A DNA stretch of 64,000 nt from Antedon bifida (Eukaryota; Echinodermata; Crinoidea; Comatulida; Antedonidae), in the NCBI GenBank assembly GCA_963402885.1, contig OY727102.1:9362001-9426000 (forward strand). Direction: 5' to 3'. A program made the translations under genes and the position numbers. Positions 12,101 through 22,856 of this stretch are shown here, piece after piece. Under the pieces are notes generated by a model. The model was not told the origin of the DNA, did not search any database, and was given only the letters and a program-made list of their open reading frames with translations. How positions within the stretch are numbered: position 1 is the stretch's first letter; every line of letters starts with the position of its first letter.

Positions 12101-13364
12101 GTGATCAATTCACTCTATTGCCCTTGTTCTTCTATGTTACGTAACATGGAAAGGTTCTATCACGTTGGTAACAAGTTATTGTTGCAAGAATATTTCTAAG
12201 ATTTGTGTACAGTTTGAATATGATATGTGTTTGAAATCAAACACTGTGATTTCTTTTGTTACAGGTTTGTTATGTGTGGTTCTTGCATTTGTGATTTATA
12301 TACTGAATGATATATACCCCCTGCAAACAGCCAAGTTTTTCAATGTGGACCCCTTGCAAGATTTCCAAGACAAGATTGTGCAAGTTGGCTTACAAGAAAA
12401 CGTGTATTTTCAGGCTGGAAATACAAACGATGAAATAGAACCAACAGTGGATCTGGGATCGGAACCAATTTATGAAAATAGATTGGTAATTTTATTTTTT
12501 ATTTATCCTCACTTGCACTGATGAAGGGCTAGTGTTGCCCGAAAGCTCTGCTAACTTTTCTGGCTGTTTACTTTATCGTTTTGATTTAGCTTTTCGCTTT
12601 TTTTTGTATCTCCATTGAGATCCAGCCACTGATACCCATATATACATAGATACCATCTGTATAGCATTAACGCAGATCGTTTGAACACCACGTGGTGTAG
12701 AGAGACATATTCTATCTTCGTTTTTAGTCTTATTCGCATGTATTTAAATTATTTTCAGGTTTTCAGACCAAATAGAAAGACCTTGTTTGGTAGAAATTTA
12801 AAACCACCAAAATCAACACCTCGAGGTGGTCAACATAACAATGGATTGTGAGTATTTTACTTCTTTTTTTTTTACAAATAGGGCCTAGGCCTAATCATCT
12901 TTCCAATAATTTCATTAAATTTTAATTTAGTATTCTACTAAATACTGTAATTGTCGCAGTAATGCATTGCTCATATGTTGGGAATCCACTTTGAAATGTT
13001 CAACGAAGTTATTGAGACCCGAATGACTTTTTACCAACCAGTGCCACCATACATAATGCAGGACTGGTATAGCATTGGTCAATGAGCATGTCCGGTCAAC
13101 CCATATATTCGATACAGTACATACATTCGGCATACTTCTAATAGTGACGCAATATAGCTTAATTATGAAGGAAAAATGTACTGTACACTTATTAGTCATG
13201 GCGAACTCAGAATTTTGAAATGGTTGAATTATTATTTATTTTTATTATTTATTGCTTATTTTGTTAGAGATACACATGAGGAAGTGATCGTAAATGATGA
13301 GGATATCAACATAGATGGTCTGCAAGGTGACGGCATACAATTGACAGTCACTTCATCCATGTAA
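9137..13364 (+). CDS. DUOXA: Dual oxidase maturation factor (DUOXA family), complete, nine exons
   Basis: Coding exons with GT-AG borders: 9137-9331, 10248-10305, 10496-10633, 10864-10971, 11330-11483, 11578-11816, 12265-12485, 12759-12847, 13268-13364. They total 1299 nt, one frame, 432 residues plus TAA. DUOXA proteins are ER/plasma-membrane proteins that pair with dual oxidases so that these mature, leave the ER and release H2O2. The protein shows the family layout: a short N-terminus, TM1 at about residues 38-59, TM2 at about 66-88, then a luminal loop with VDWENGYVTVSHIAYKPF, sequons NIT and NQT, and the IDYNEQYRF segment. Two further hydrophobic segments (about 218-262) and a last one (about 298-312) follow. 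The acidic C-tail beyond TM5 is long compared with vertebrate DUOXA1/2. The start is the first ATG of an exon opening MEYPGYDESSKV; an upstream non-coding exon is not excluded. Introns carry repeats (poly-G at 10155; hammerhead-like repeat in intron 7) but the coding frame is intact. Confidence 0.9.
10146..10172 (+). repeat. Poly-T/poly-G tract in DUOXA intron 1
   Basis: A T run passes directly into about 18 G in a row. Similar G or C runs occur near 57044-57067, 58376-58388, 59377-59389 and 59414-59436, and at the very right end of the window. Confidence 0.8.
12508..12640 (+). repeat. Dispersed repeat with hammerhead-ribozyme-like core, copy 1 (DUOXA intron 7)
   Basis: Closely similar to 46321-46452 in the same orientation. 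At 12519-12545 it has CTGATGA, a stem GGGC/GCCC around a 7-nt loop, then GAAA, then AGC-TCT-GCT that can form a short third stem before an A. This matches the order of the hammerhead catalytic core, with an extra A after CTGATGA. The outer stem I is not evident. Penelope-like retroelements are known to carry minimal hammerheads with short stem III; membership in that group is inference. Confidence 0.5.
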
Positions 13365-13925
13365 CACTGGACACCCTTTTGATAATTTCGAATCACATTA
13401 CTCCAAAAATGTTAAATATAAATATTTCATTTATCAAATATAAATATTTCATTTATCAGCAATACTCATGTATATTTAAAAATTAGACCCTTTTGGAAAA
13501 ATGTTTATGTAGATTAAGCATTATGCATCAAAGGGAATAGTTACAGAACTTAGTTCTTGGCGATAGGTTTGAAATACTACATAAACTAAAAGTATACCGT
13601 ACTTAATACATTGCATATGGATACCGGACCTCCGTACGTTAAATCAGAGTACCGTAACATCGCTAAATCAAGCAGTACCTAACTAAATATGTTATACTAT
13701 AGGATACAATATTTGAAGGAAAAGATTTAAATTGGTTAATAGGCCTATCAAATTACATATCCCAAAGTTGTCACAATTATTTTTAGACAGGCCTACTAGG
13801 CTTACTTAAAGTTGAATCACCTCTTGAAATATAAAAACAAATTGTTATTATAAACCTAATGTTCAAATTCTAATATTCATTTTGTCATCACAATATCGAC
13901 ATTTTAGTCAGGTTTCTCATGTATG
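13365..13925. other. 3' flank of DUOXA with a short tandem duplication
   Basis: No gene. A unit AAATATAAATATTTCATTTA occurs twice in tandem at about 13413-13458. I see no clear poly(A) signal assignment for DUOXA. Confidence 0.5.
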
Positions 13926-13929
13926 AAAA

Positions 13930-14300
13930 TAGGAGTTCCGTAGAATGTTATTGCCCAAAGTGAGATTTCACTACTTTATTATGGTGCTATGGATACCAAA
14001 AATGCTAGGTAAAAAATGTTCATGATCCCGTAACCATGGTAACAGCCCCAAGTTCAAAATAGCGACCAAATGGCCATATCTCCATAACCCATCAAAATAC
14101 TCAGAATATATATATATTCGTTGTAATAGAACATTTTTACTGTACTATTGAACCTTGACCTTGACTTTTACTGTATCTAAAAATCGGCTGGTCATAGAAA
14201 TTTTAAAATGGTCTCAAATTGCTCAGACCTTATATATTTATTGTAATGCAATATTTTGTTGAAAAATGTCCGGAAGCAAAGTTATTGACAATTTACATAG
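13930..14300. repeat. Dispersed repeat I, copy 1
   Basis: Runs in inverted, diverged form at about 25905-26345. Shared landmarks are CCCAAAGTGAGATTTCACTA, GTAACCATGGTAAC, TTGACCTTGACTT and GGCTGGTCATAGA. No coding potential; the element class is unknown. Confidence 0.6.
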
Positions 14301-15740
14301 AGAATAGCTATTTACATTACAAGGATAACTATTGGTCAGATGTTTTTGCCCTAACCTGACGTAATTTGTACTTTTACTAAGAATACATAATTAATACTTA
14401 AGTAATGTGGGACTCAAACAACCTCCAGATTACTAGCCTGGCGTTCACTGGGATAATTATGTTATGCATTCAGTTCTTTCTAAACTCACATATTTTCAAA
14501 TATTGTTTTCAATTGCCACTTTGAACCTCTATAAACGTATTAATTGAAGATTTCTGATTTGCTAAAAGTAGTAAATGCGATAGTGAGATTTGATGGTAAT
14601 TATAACATATATTAGTAGGAGGGTATCTTGCAGATTTGTTTTGCTCATGACTGGTTTTCATTAAAGATATATTGTCCCCCTAAACAAAATAAATTTTAAT
14701 TTTTTTTGTGTTAAATATGCCATTTTAATATCATATTCAAATATACAGAAAAAATGTACAGAAAAACATCTGTATTTAAATAGTCCTCTTTTCCTGGATC
14801 AGGCTCTAGAACAAAAGGAAAACACTTAAAATGGGTTGGTGGTCTTGTTGGCATTACTCCAGATGAGGGAATCGAACTCACTCTTCAACAACACAAAACA
14901 CACAAATCCTTCAAGATTTCATCAAAATACATTCATAACAAACACTTTTTTAACATTGTCTTAGTAATAATTTCAAAAGAAGAAGAAATATATCTTAAAT
15001 AGAGATGATAAAAAAGCAGTTGAAGCTTTTTGAAGACTCCCTGAAATGAAAATGAAACAAAAACATTTAGTAGCTTGAAGGAAATAAAATCATAATTCTG
15101 TAAACATCAAAAAACCTCTTGGTCACTTCTAACAATCTCACTCCTTAAATTGGTTTCTTGGCTTGGTGATATGCTACAAAATGGCAGTCAATGTTAGCAT
15201 TGGAAGATTGCTTCTCATATCTCGAAACAACCAAGAAGCAAAACCAAGGAACGTCTAACCAAGCAACTGAACCAAGCACTCAAATTGTCATCTATGACCA
15301 CGTAATAATGTATGGCCGACAGCAGTTCAATGTATGAGAAACCTCTATATGAAAATGTTTCATGAAGAACAAACATTAGAAAATTCATGATGAATTTATA
15401 GGAAAGCAAAAAAAAAGCATAAAAGTCAAAAGTTGAAGAATCAACCGCTCTCACTCCTTGACTGTCCTAATGGTAACGAGGACTGATGCTGCCACAATAA
15501 ATGCATGTTTTAATCCTGTTTTGGAGCTCCAGTTTCAAATCAGGAAAAATATAAAAAGTATAGCAAATAACATTCCAGGAAAAGTGGTTCTTACACTATA
15601 AAGTGTATAGTATTTATAAATTTTATATAAACTAAACATGTGAATGAGAAATTAGATATTCAAATGATAATAATATGTATAAATCCATTCTTTAATCCTT
15701 ACCACAAATAATTGCCGATACATGCTCAAATAGATAAATG
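14301..15740. other. Intergenic, nothing recognised
   Basis: AT-rich DNA. The small open frame at 15215-15454 on the - strand has no recognisable domain. No repeats obvious by eye. Confidence 0.4.
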
Positions 15741-17155
15741 CTTTCGTTCGTTCGTTCGTTTTTATTTCACATTGCATCAAACTTGTTATTTATACAGATT
15801 AATTCAAAATATTAAATAAAAGATGCAAAGCCTAGAAAAGACCAAATAAGCTCAATATAGAGCTTTAAGCCTGGTTTCACCAGTACAAAATAAACTAATA
15901 ATTGTATCAAATACAAATAAACAATACTTAAATCTTCATCTTAACTTAAGATCTGGGGCGGATTGCTATAAGCGGTCTATAAACGGTCTTAGCGCTTAGC
16001 CGGCTATAATTCGTGACGTAGCAAGTAGTCTTTATTATAGACCATTGCTATACCGCAGTCTAACCTGTAAGCGGTCTTTAAAATTAAAGCCTACTCGAAG
16101 GAGTCTTAAAACATTCTGAAACCTCTCTTTTTGTTGCTTTTACGTGTTATTTATCGTCAAAGACAACCAATTGAACGAGTGTTAAGTGTTAAATCAAATA
16201 ATAACGGTGATTTTATACTTATATAGGCCTAGAATAGATTTTCTTGCGTAGAAATGTATGTACTGTTATGATTGTGAATTGAACAAGCGTGACGAACATT
16301 ACCTTATTTGGTATTCTACGCCCTCAATTTGTTACTTTACGCGGTCTTATCTAAGACTGTTTTATAGCAATGGTCTAACAGGGGTGGCTTTAGTAAGACC
16401 GTCTATCTGATAAAGCCGGCTTTAATCGGGGAGTTAAGACCATCAGTTAAGACTGTTTTATAGCAATCCACCCCAGACAAGTTGTAGTAATAATATAAAA
16501 AATATATTTAAAAAAAATAAAAAATTACACAATTACGCTACAGGACAACACAAACACAACAAGAGGACAAACGTAAAGGGTATAATACATGTATTATCAT
16601 ATTTATTTGCAGTAAGTGAGAAAAAAAGTTTAATGAAAAAGTTTAATTAATGCGATCTCTATTGTGATAAAAGGAATTGTTTATAATTGGATTTGTGTGT
16701 ATTTAAGTTATTAGAATATTGTAAGGATCGACTTAAATTATTTTCCATATTAGAGAACCATGGTATCTTATTGAATTCCGGACTGTGTTATGGGTTAAAT
16801 TTATTGTGGCGTAATTGTTGGCGTTTGTTGTATTGTAGTTCATTCATTATTTTTGATGAAGAATTGTTAAATATTGAAAATATTTGGAAGTTGATTGTTT
16901 GAATATCTGTGCATAAGTATGGCGATTTGTAATTTATTAATATCGAAGATGTTTAGGGTATTAAGTTTAAAGAAAAGGGACTTTGTGTGGGCTATAGGCC
17001 TATAGTGAGAATTAGTACAAATGCGAATAGCCCGTTTTTGGAGTTTAAACAGTTTGTCTAATTAGTCCATGGACAAAGAATTTTATTTGTAGTATCTGTA
17101 ATTCCCCAAGCAATGTTACAATAGGATAGATAAGGTAAAATTAATGTGTTATCTA
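15741..17155 (-). pseudogene. 5'-truncated LINE (RT C-terminal region and 3' UTR)
   Basis: On the - strand, from about 17155 to 16640, broken frames give NTLILPYLSYCNIAWG, then KLNTLNIFDINKLQIAILMH and YSNNQLPNIFN. These are the 'LilPyL.Y.n..Wg' and following motifs found after the RT palm in Jockey/CR1/Rex-like LINEs. The 3' end (15741-15765) is a short tandem GAAC run, a typical LINE tail. A MITE (15952-16477) sits in the 3' UTR. The 5' end meets the terminus of the foldback element that begins at 17152. Confidence 0.65.
15952..16477. mobile_element. MITE-like element inserted in the LINE 3' UTR
   Basis: The ends are inverted copies of TCTGGGGYGGATTGCTATAA (15952-15971 and 16458-16477, differing at one base). 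Inside are several further copies, direct or inverted, of GACTGTTTTATAGCAATGG-like and AGCCGGCT words. About 526 bp, no ORF. I could not see an unambiguous target duplication. Confidence 0.7.
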
Positions 17156-17993
17156 TATATAAATTATGGTTAATTCTGACATAGGCGAGCACAATGGAAA
17201 AACTTCGGTACTAATCTCCGCCTTGGATACCTACCTTATCTATCTCAGATGTACCGCGAAACGTAGATTTGATAACATTAGTTTCCACTATTACGGTATT
17301 GTTCCATATTTCTATCTTAGGAAGATATTATAAAGGGTTTTGTAAGAAAATTGCCGATTTAAATCGTTAAATTTTAATTCTACGCGCGGTAGAAGAATTT
17401 CCGGGTTCACAGTAAGGTGTGTCAATCACCTTGCAACTTCCCTGCATGGTTGGTTTCAACCAGAAAACAACTCCCTGTTTCAACTAAATTGGCCGTTGGT
17501 GCTTGGTGGCGATAGCCATTTTGGTTTTTTGTTTATTTTCGGACCGCGCGTGTGAAGGTATAGTAGTACATAAAGATCAAATTAAATATATTCATAAAAC
17601 ATAATAATAATTATCAGAGAACTGATGATAAGAGCTTTGGTTTGAAATCGAATGAAACCCCGATAGCCGAGTTGTCGAGTAAGCTGCCAGGACTTTATGT
17701 ATAATGTGCGCTATCTGTGTCCCGTTAGGACCCTGGGATACTTCTGCCCATGTTGCAAGCCGTCTAAAACGTCTTCCTTCTTAGGCCAAAACGGCTCACT
17801 GTGTCGCGGAATAATGTATTAATTATACCAATTAGGATGGTATTTATTTGAATAAACGCCCGGAACACCTCCCCAATAAACATCAATTAAAAAAAATTAT
17901 CGCCACTCCCCTTCCATCCCCCCATCCAAATACCATCTAACATTTATACACACAATATTGTATTATATTTATATAACACAATTATACTGTTTT
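17152..17993 (-). repeat. Foldback 1, left arm outer part
   Basis: Reverse complement of about 25050-25893. It contains CGAAACGTAGATTTG, ACCGCGCGTGTGAAGG, GGACACAG-type words (inverted) and ATTTATTTGAATAAACGCC, all also present in the right arms. Confidence 0.75.
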
Positions 17994-20904
17994 AAGTTCA
18001 GTTCAGTTCAGTTTTATTCGGTTCACTCAAAAATACAAAGACAAACATAACAGAAAAAAAGCACAAGATAACAATATTAAAAGAATGAACCGAGGAATAA
18101 CCCAAGAAAGTTTAAAAGAAAACTTATTTCCATTGGGGTCCTCAGACATAAAAATAACACTGATAATTGCACTTAAAGCGCCCTATGACTACTAAAAGGT
18201 TAAAAAATTGTACAGTAAACATGATAAGGATTACACAGTATTTTGATAAAATGTGATTTTACATATTTAAAATTTAAAATGTAGTTAAAATATTGCAATG
18301 TTTAAACGTTTAATTGCACCTAATACATTTGCCTAAAGTTAAAAATATATAAAATACTGTACAAAAATGTTACACAGGTATTCTTTCAGATAAAAGTGAT
18401 TTTACATTATATTTAAAACTATTTAAAGTATTGCAATTTTTAATATTAATAGGAAGTGCATTCCAATATTTTATACTATTGTAATAAAATGTATTATGTA
18501 CATTACCATGAGGAACTCTAAAATTTGTGTTACTGTGCCTTGTATTGTATCCATGCGTATCACTAATACGTGTGAAGTGTGAGCTTAAATAATCCGGACA
18601 CGTTTTATTAAAGATATTGAAAACATGCCTAAGACACAGATATTTTACACGATTTTCTATATTAAGCATACCAAGTGTAGTGAGTTCAGAGTAGCCAACA
18701 TGGGCTCTGGGTTCCAACTTTGCAATAAATCTTACTAGTTTATTTAGGGTGGTTTGTAATTTGTGTTTAACATTTTTGTTAACTCCATGAAACCAAGCTG
18801 GTGAGGCATAATCTAGTAAAGGCTGTACCAGCGCCATACCTAACAGTTTTCGTGACTGTTTGTTGATAAAAGGGGATTGACGCCAAAGATATTTTATACG
18901 GGAATTAGCCTTTTTATAGACTGATTGAGCAAAGTTGTTCCCAGTGACATTATGATCAATTACAATTCCTAAATAGTTTACACTTGTTTTACGTTCAATC
19001 ACTTGACCTTTACAAATTATCTTAAATGATTCAACATGTTTAACTTTTCTTTTTGATCCAAATAGTATTGCTTCTGTCTTTCCAACATGCAAGGATAGCC
19101 TATTATCTGCCAGCCATTCGTAACATGACGATATGTTTCTACTTAGAACCTCTTCGATTACCTTTGGATCAGAGTGAGAAAATGTAATGGCATTATCATC
19201 AGCATATTGGCGTAAAGTACACAGTGAATTAATACTAATTGCCATATCATTAATATATACCCAAAAAAGCAGTGGCCCCAAAATACTTCCTTGTGGGACA
19301 CCATGCGTAATGTCTTCAATAGAAGATTTTTCGCGGTTGATTTCAACATACTGTTTCCTTCCGGAAAGGTATGAGGAAAACCAGTCTGTTTTGTCGACAC
19401 CTATTGCAGATAACTTTCCATTAAGTATAGCGTGGTCAACCGAATCGAACGCCTTGCGTATATCTAACACCATACCAGTGTAAAGACCTCTAGATGTGTT
19501 CTCTTTTATACAATCAATAAGGTCAATTAAACAAGTGTCGGTAGAATGACCAGCGCGAAATCCAGATTGATTAACGTTAAGAAGGTTGTTGTCGTTCAAG
19601 TATCTTTTAAATTGAACATAAATAGAATGTTCTAGAACTTTTGAAACAATATTTAAAACGCTGACAGGCCGGTAATTATTTACATCAAGACGGTTCCCTT
19701 TCTTATAAAGGGGCTTTACCCTGGCAATTTTGAATTCTTCTGGATAAATGTTAGAAGTAATTGAAAGGTTAATGATGTGTTTGATTGGCCCAGTTATTTG
19801 AGTAACGGCGTCTTTTAAAAATCGTGCTGATATACCGTCAAAACCTATTCCTTTGTTAGGATTAAGACTTTGCAGTTCCTTCTCAACGAATTCATCATCA
19901 ACCATGGCAAGAACAAATTTAGAGGGGGCTGTCTTATAAAACTTATGTTGAAAGTCTTGAAATTTTTCGGAAGCAATTGAATAATTGCCAAATATTGGGA
20001 GTTGGGATGCTAAAGAAGAAGCCACGGAAGTAAAGAAATTGTTGAACTTGGAAGCAACAGTCTTAGAATCATGACATACATTTCCGTTTATCTCCAGTAC
20101 AATAATTCAATTAGTAGTTTTCTTAGAACTATATCCAAGTTTCTCCAATGTATTCCAGAGGCATTTGGAGTTGTTTTTATTAATGTTTTCTTCAATCTGG
20201 GTGTTAAAATAATCCGCTTTGGCATTCTTTATGTCCCTCTGAACACTATTTCTGAGGCTCTTATATTCATCATAGTAATCCGTTCTCTGCTTATGTTTCC
20301 TAAAGAGCCCAAGAAACTTATCTCTAAGGTGGATCTTCTCCAAAATATCAACATTCATCCAAGGTTGAGTCCGTTGTTTAATACGTATTTTCCTGGAGGG
20401 TGCGATTTTATCAATAGCACTTATATATAGATTCTTAAAATATGACCAGGCAATAGTTACATCGGTACTTGTATGCACTGGTGTCCAATCGACATTAGAT
20501 AGTATATCATTAAAAGAATCTTTACTGTATGACTTTAATGATCTTAAAACTACTGTATTATGACTATCATATGTATTTCGTACAATCTTTCTAATACAGT
20601 ATGTTAGAGAATGATCGCTCAGACCTATAGGAACAATTCCAGATTCAATTATGTTAGTAGGTTTGTTGGTAAGTACATGGTCAATTAGAGTAGAGCTGCG
20701 TTCAGTAATACGAGTTGGTGGTTCATTTATCAATTGTTCAAAACTGTGAAGATCAAGACATTCGCAAAACTTTTTTACCGGATAAGACGACTTGTCCTGC
20801 AAGTTTATATTAAAGTCACCGAGTATTATAACTTCTTTCTGATGATCTATCTTACTGACGGTAATGTCAAATTGATGTATAAAATCAATATTGTTAGATT
20901 TCAT
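17994..20904 (-). mobile_element. LINE insertion, 5'-truncated, near-open ORF2
   Basis: A non-LTR retrotransposon of the CR1/Jockey broad group, inserted in the left arm of foldback 1. On the - strand it holds a partial endonuclease, complete reverse transcriptase, a 3' UTR (18369-18000) and a short tandem tail (TGAAC repeats, 17996-18015) after AATAAAA. The 5' end stops inside the endonuclease domain near 20904. Confidence 0.85.
18370..20904 (-). pseudogene. LINE ORF2: endonuclease (partial) and reverse transcriptase, one stop codon
   Basis: Read from 20904 to 18370 on the - strand there is one frame broken only by a TGA at 20109-20107. The first 265 residues contain the end of an APE-type endonuclease: ILGDFNINL, then PTRITERSSTLIDHVLTN and GLSDHSL with the catalytic Asp-His pair. 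The next 551 residues from 20025 are a full reverse transcriptase: GFDGISARFLK, YRPVSVLNIVSKVLE, QSGFRAGHST, DIRKAFDSVDH, HGVPQGSILGPLLF and the catalytic RQYADDNA. A C-terminal region ends NALPINIKNCNTLNSFK. Without the TGA this would be a continuous 840-codon frame, so this is a young copy. It lacks the ORF start and any ORF1. Confidence 0.9.
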
Positions 20905-21185
20905 CGGACTGTTATCTACAATTTACCAAGCATTTGTTATTCTTTTTTACCACTTTTCATATCTACAATAAACACTATACGTAAAACGGTATTAACCATC
21001 TAAGACACTGTGAAACAGGTTAGTGAGTAGGTTTAGTTTTACGAATATCAAAAGCATTTCAATAATGGTAACCGACTGAAATCGTCCAGGCCAGAATGTC
21101 CTTCTAAACCCGAGTCATTATCATTCCGAGAACCATCGTCTACACTTCCTAGAGGGAGCGAGCGAAGCGAGCTCGCCCTCTAGTA
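20904..21185 (-). repeat. Foldback 1, left arm inner part
   Basis: Reverse complement of about 24660-25040. Shared words are TACCAAGCATTTGTTATTCT, AAGCATTTCAATAATGGTAA, CCGAGAACCATCGTCTACAC and the GC-rich GAGCGAGCGAAGCGAGC run. Confidence 0.75.
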
Positions 21186-22856
21186 TAAAAAAAAGAGGAT
21201 ATTAGAAGGTAGACTATATTTAAGTTTTTTTAAGACACCGATGTTTTTGAAATTTTATTAGATATATTTGGGTTATATGGGTTTTCCAGTTTAAGTTATC
21301 ATCATAAAGTAAATCACCAAGAAACTGATAATGAGTAACCTTTTTGATAGGAGTGTTTTCTATATGGATTGTGTTTTGATTGCTATTATGTCTTCTATTT
21401 GGAGAACAGTGTATATATTCAGTTTTGTTTATGTTTAGTGAGAGTCTATTAAGTTTAAGCCAGTGAGATACATATTTTATTTCCTTATTAAACATTCTGG
21501 TTAAGGTGTTGTAGTCAGGATGAGAGGAAAACATGTTAGTGTCGTCGGAAAACAGGACATATGTAAAGGAGTTAGAAGCGTTAATGATGTCGTCGACATA
21601 AATGAGAAAAAGGAGAGGACCAAGAATTGATCCTTAAGGCACACCGCAGGTTATGGGAAGAACATCTGAGAAGTAGGAGCCGAAAGAGGTGATTTGTTGT
21701 CTGTTTTGAAGATAGTTAGAAAGTAGGATAAAGGAGTTCCGCGGATGCCATAGTATATAAAAGAATTGTGTGGTTAATAGTGCCAAATGCTTTAGACAAG
21801 TCCAAAAATAAGCCAATAGTATGGTGGTTTTAGATAATAATTTTACTTTGAATGTCAAGGATTGCAAGATCGGTAGAATGTTTTGGTCTAAAGCCATATT
21901 GGTTATCATGAAAAGATTTATGTGAAGAAAGAAAGTTGTAAAGTCTTTTGTATATAAGGCGTTCGAGTATTTTAGAGAAGCAAGGCAAAATTGAGATTGG
22001 ACGGTAGTCGTTTAACTTATCTGTGTAGTGTTTCTTACATGATGTTCTTATTAATCGTGTAAGCTTATTTATGTAGGTTATGTATTTGGTTTTATTAATC
22101 ATATTGGGTGTTTTTATATATTTTTTATATCATTTATTTCTAGTGTTTATAGATTTGATTATACCTTTTGTTATCCATGGTTTACAAAGTTTACGTTTGT
22201 TAATTTTAGTTCTTGTCTTTGGGAGGTGAGTATTGTATAATGAGGAAAATCTGTCGAGAAAAATAGTGTAGGATTCATTTGCTGAATTATTTTGGTAGAC
22301 ACCAGTAGTCCCAGTTTGTGTTAATTAGGTTAATCCCTAGAGATGCTATATTTTCTTGGTTTATCTTTCTTGAGTAATGTTTTTTATCACATTTTAAATT
22401 TTGTATTTGATTTGAATGGGAATTGTTTAGAATTTGGAATACTGGAAAGTGATCAGTAATGTCATTAAAAAGAATACCAGGAGTTATTTTTTGTTCAAGT
22501 ACATTTGTAAAAATATTATCAATAAGTGTAGATGTTTTAGTGGTAATTCTAGTTGGTTTGTCAATCAGAGGATATAAAGATGCTGAGTACATGGTGTTCA
22601 TTAGTGTAGTTATGGGTTGAGTGTTTTATAAGGTCCAGGTTAAAGTCACCACAGACAAATAATTGTTTTTTTCCTTTGTTATTGTATCAATGCAGTTAGA
22701 AATGTTGTTTATGAAAGGTTGAAAGTAGCTATTGGGAGGCCTATAGATAATACCAACAATGCTATTTTTGGTAACAGATTCTATTTCAATAAATAGCGAA
22801 TCATAATTTTGGTTTGTTGATAACTTTATGTCACTTCTTATTTTTATTTTATTCAA
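21186..22856 (-). pseudogene. LINE fragment (endonuclease and RT), frameshifted
   Basis: The - strand frames run, in order, IVGIIYRPPN (endonuclease; 22856-22626), DKPTRITTKTSTLIDNIFTN (22601-22287), NDYRPISILPCFSKILERLI and QYGFRPKHSTDLAILDI (22102-21830), ITCGVPQGSILGPLLF near 21640, a YVLFSDDTN palm motif (YADD-like, altered), and LNRLSLNINKTEYI...HYQFLGDLLYDDNLNWKTHI (21534-21220). Stops and frameshifts separate them. The 3' end is missing: the fragment stops at the inner end of the foldback arm. It is a different family from the copy at 18370. Confidence 0.8.
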
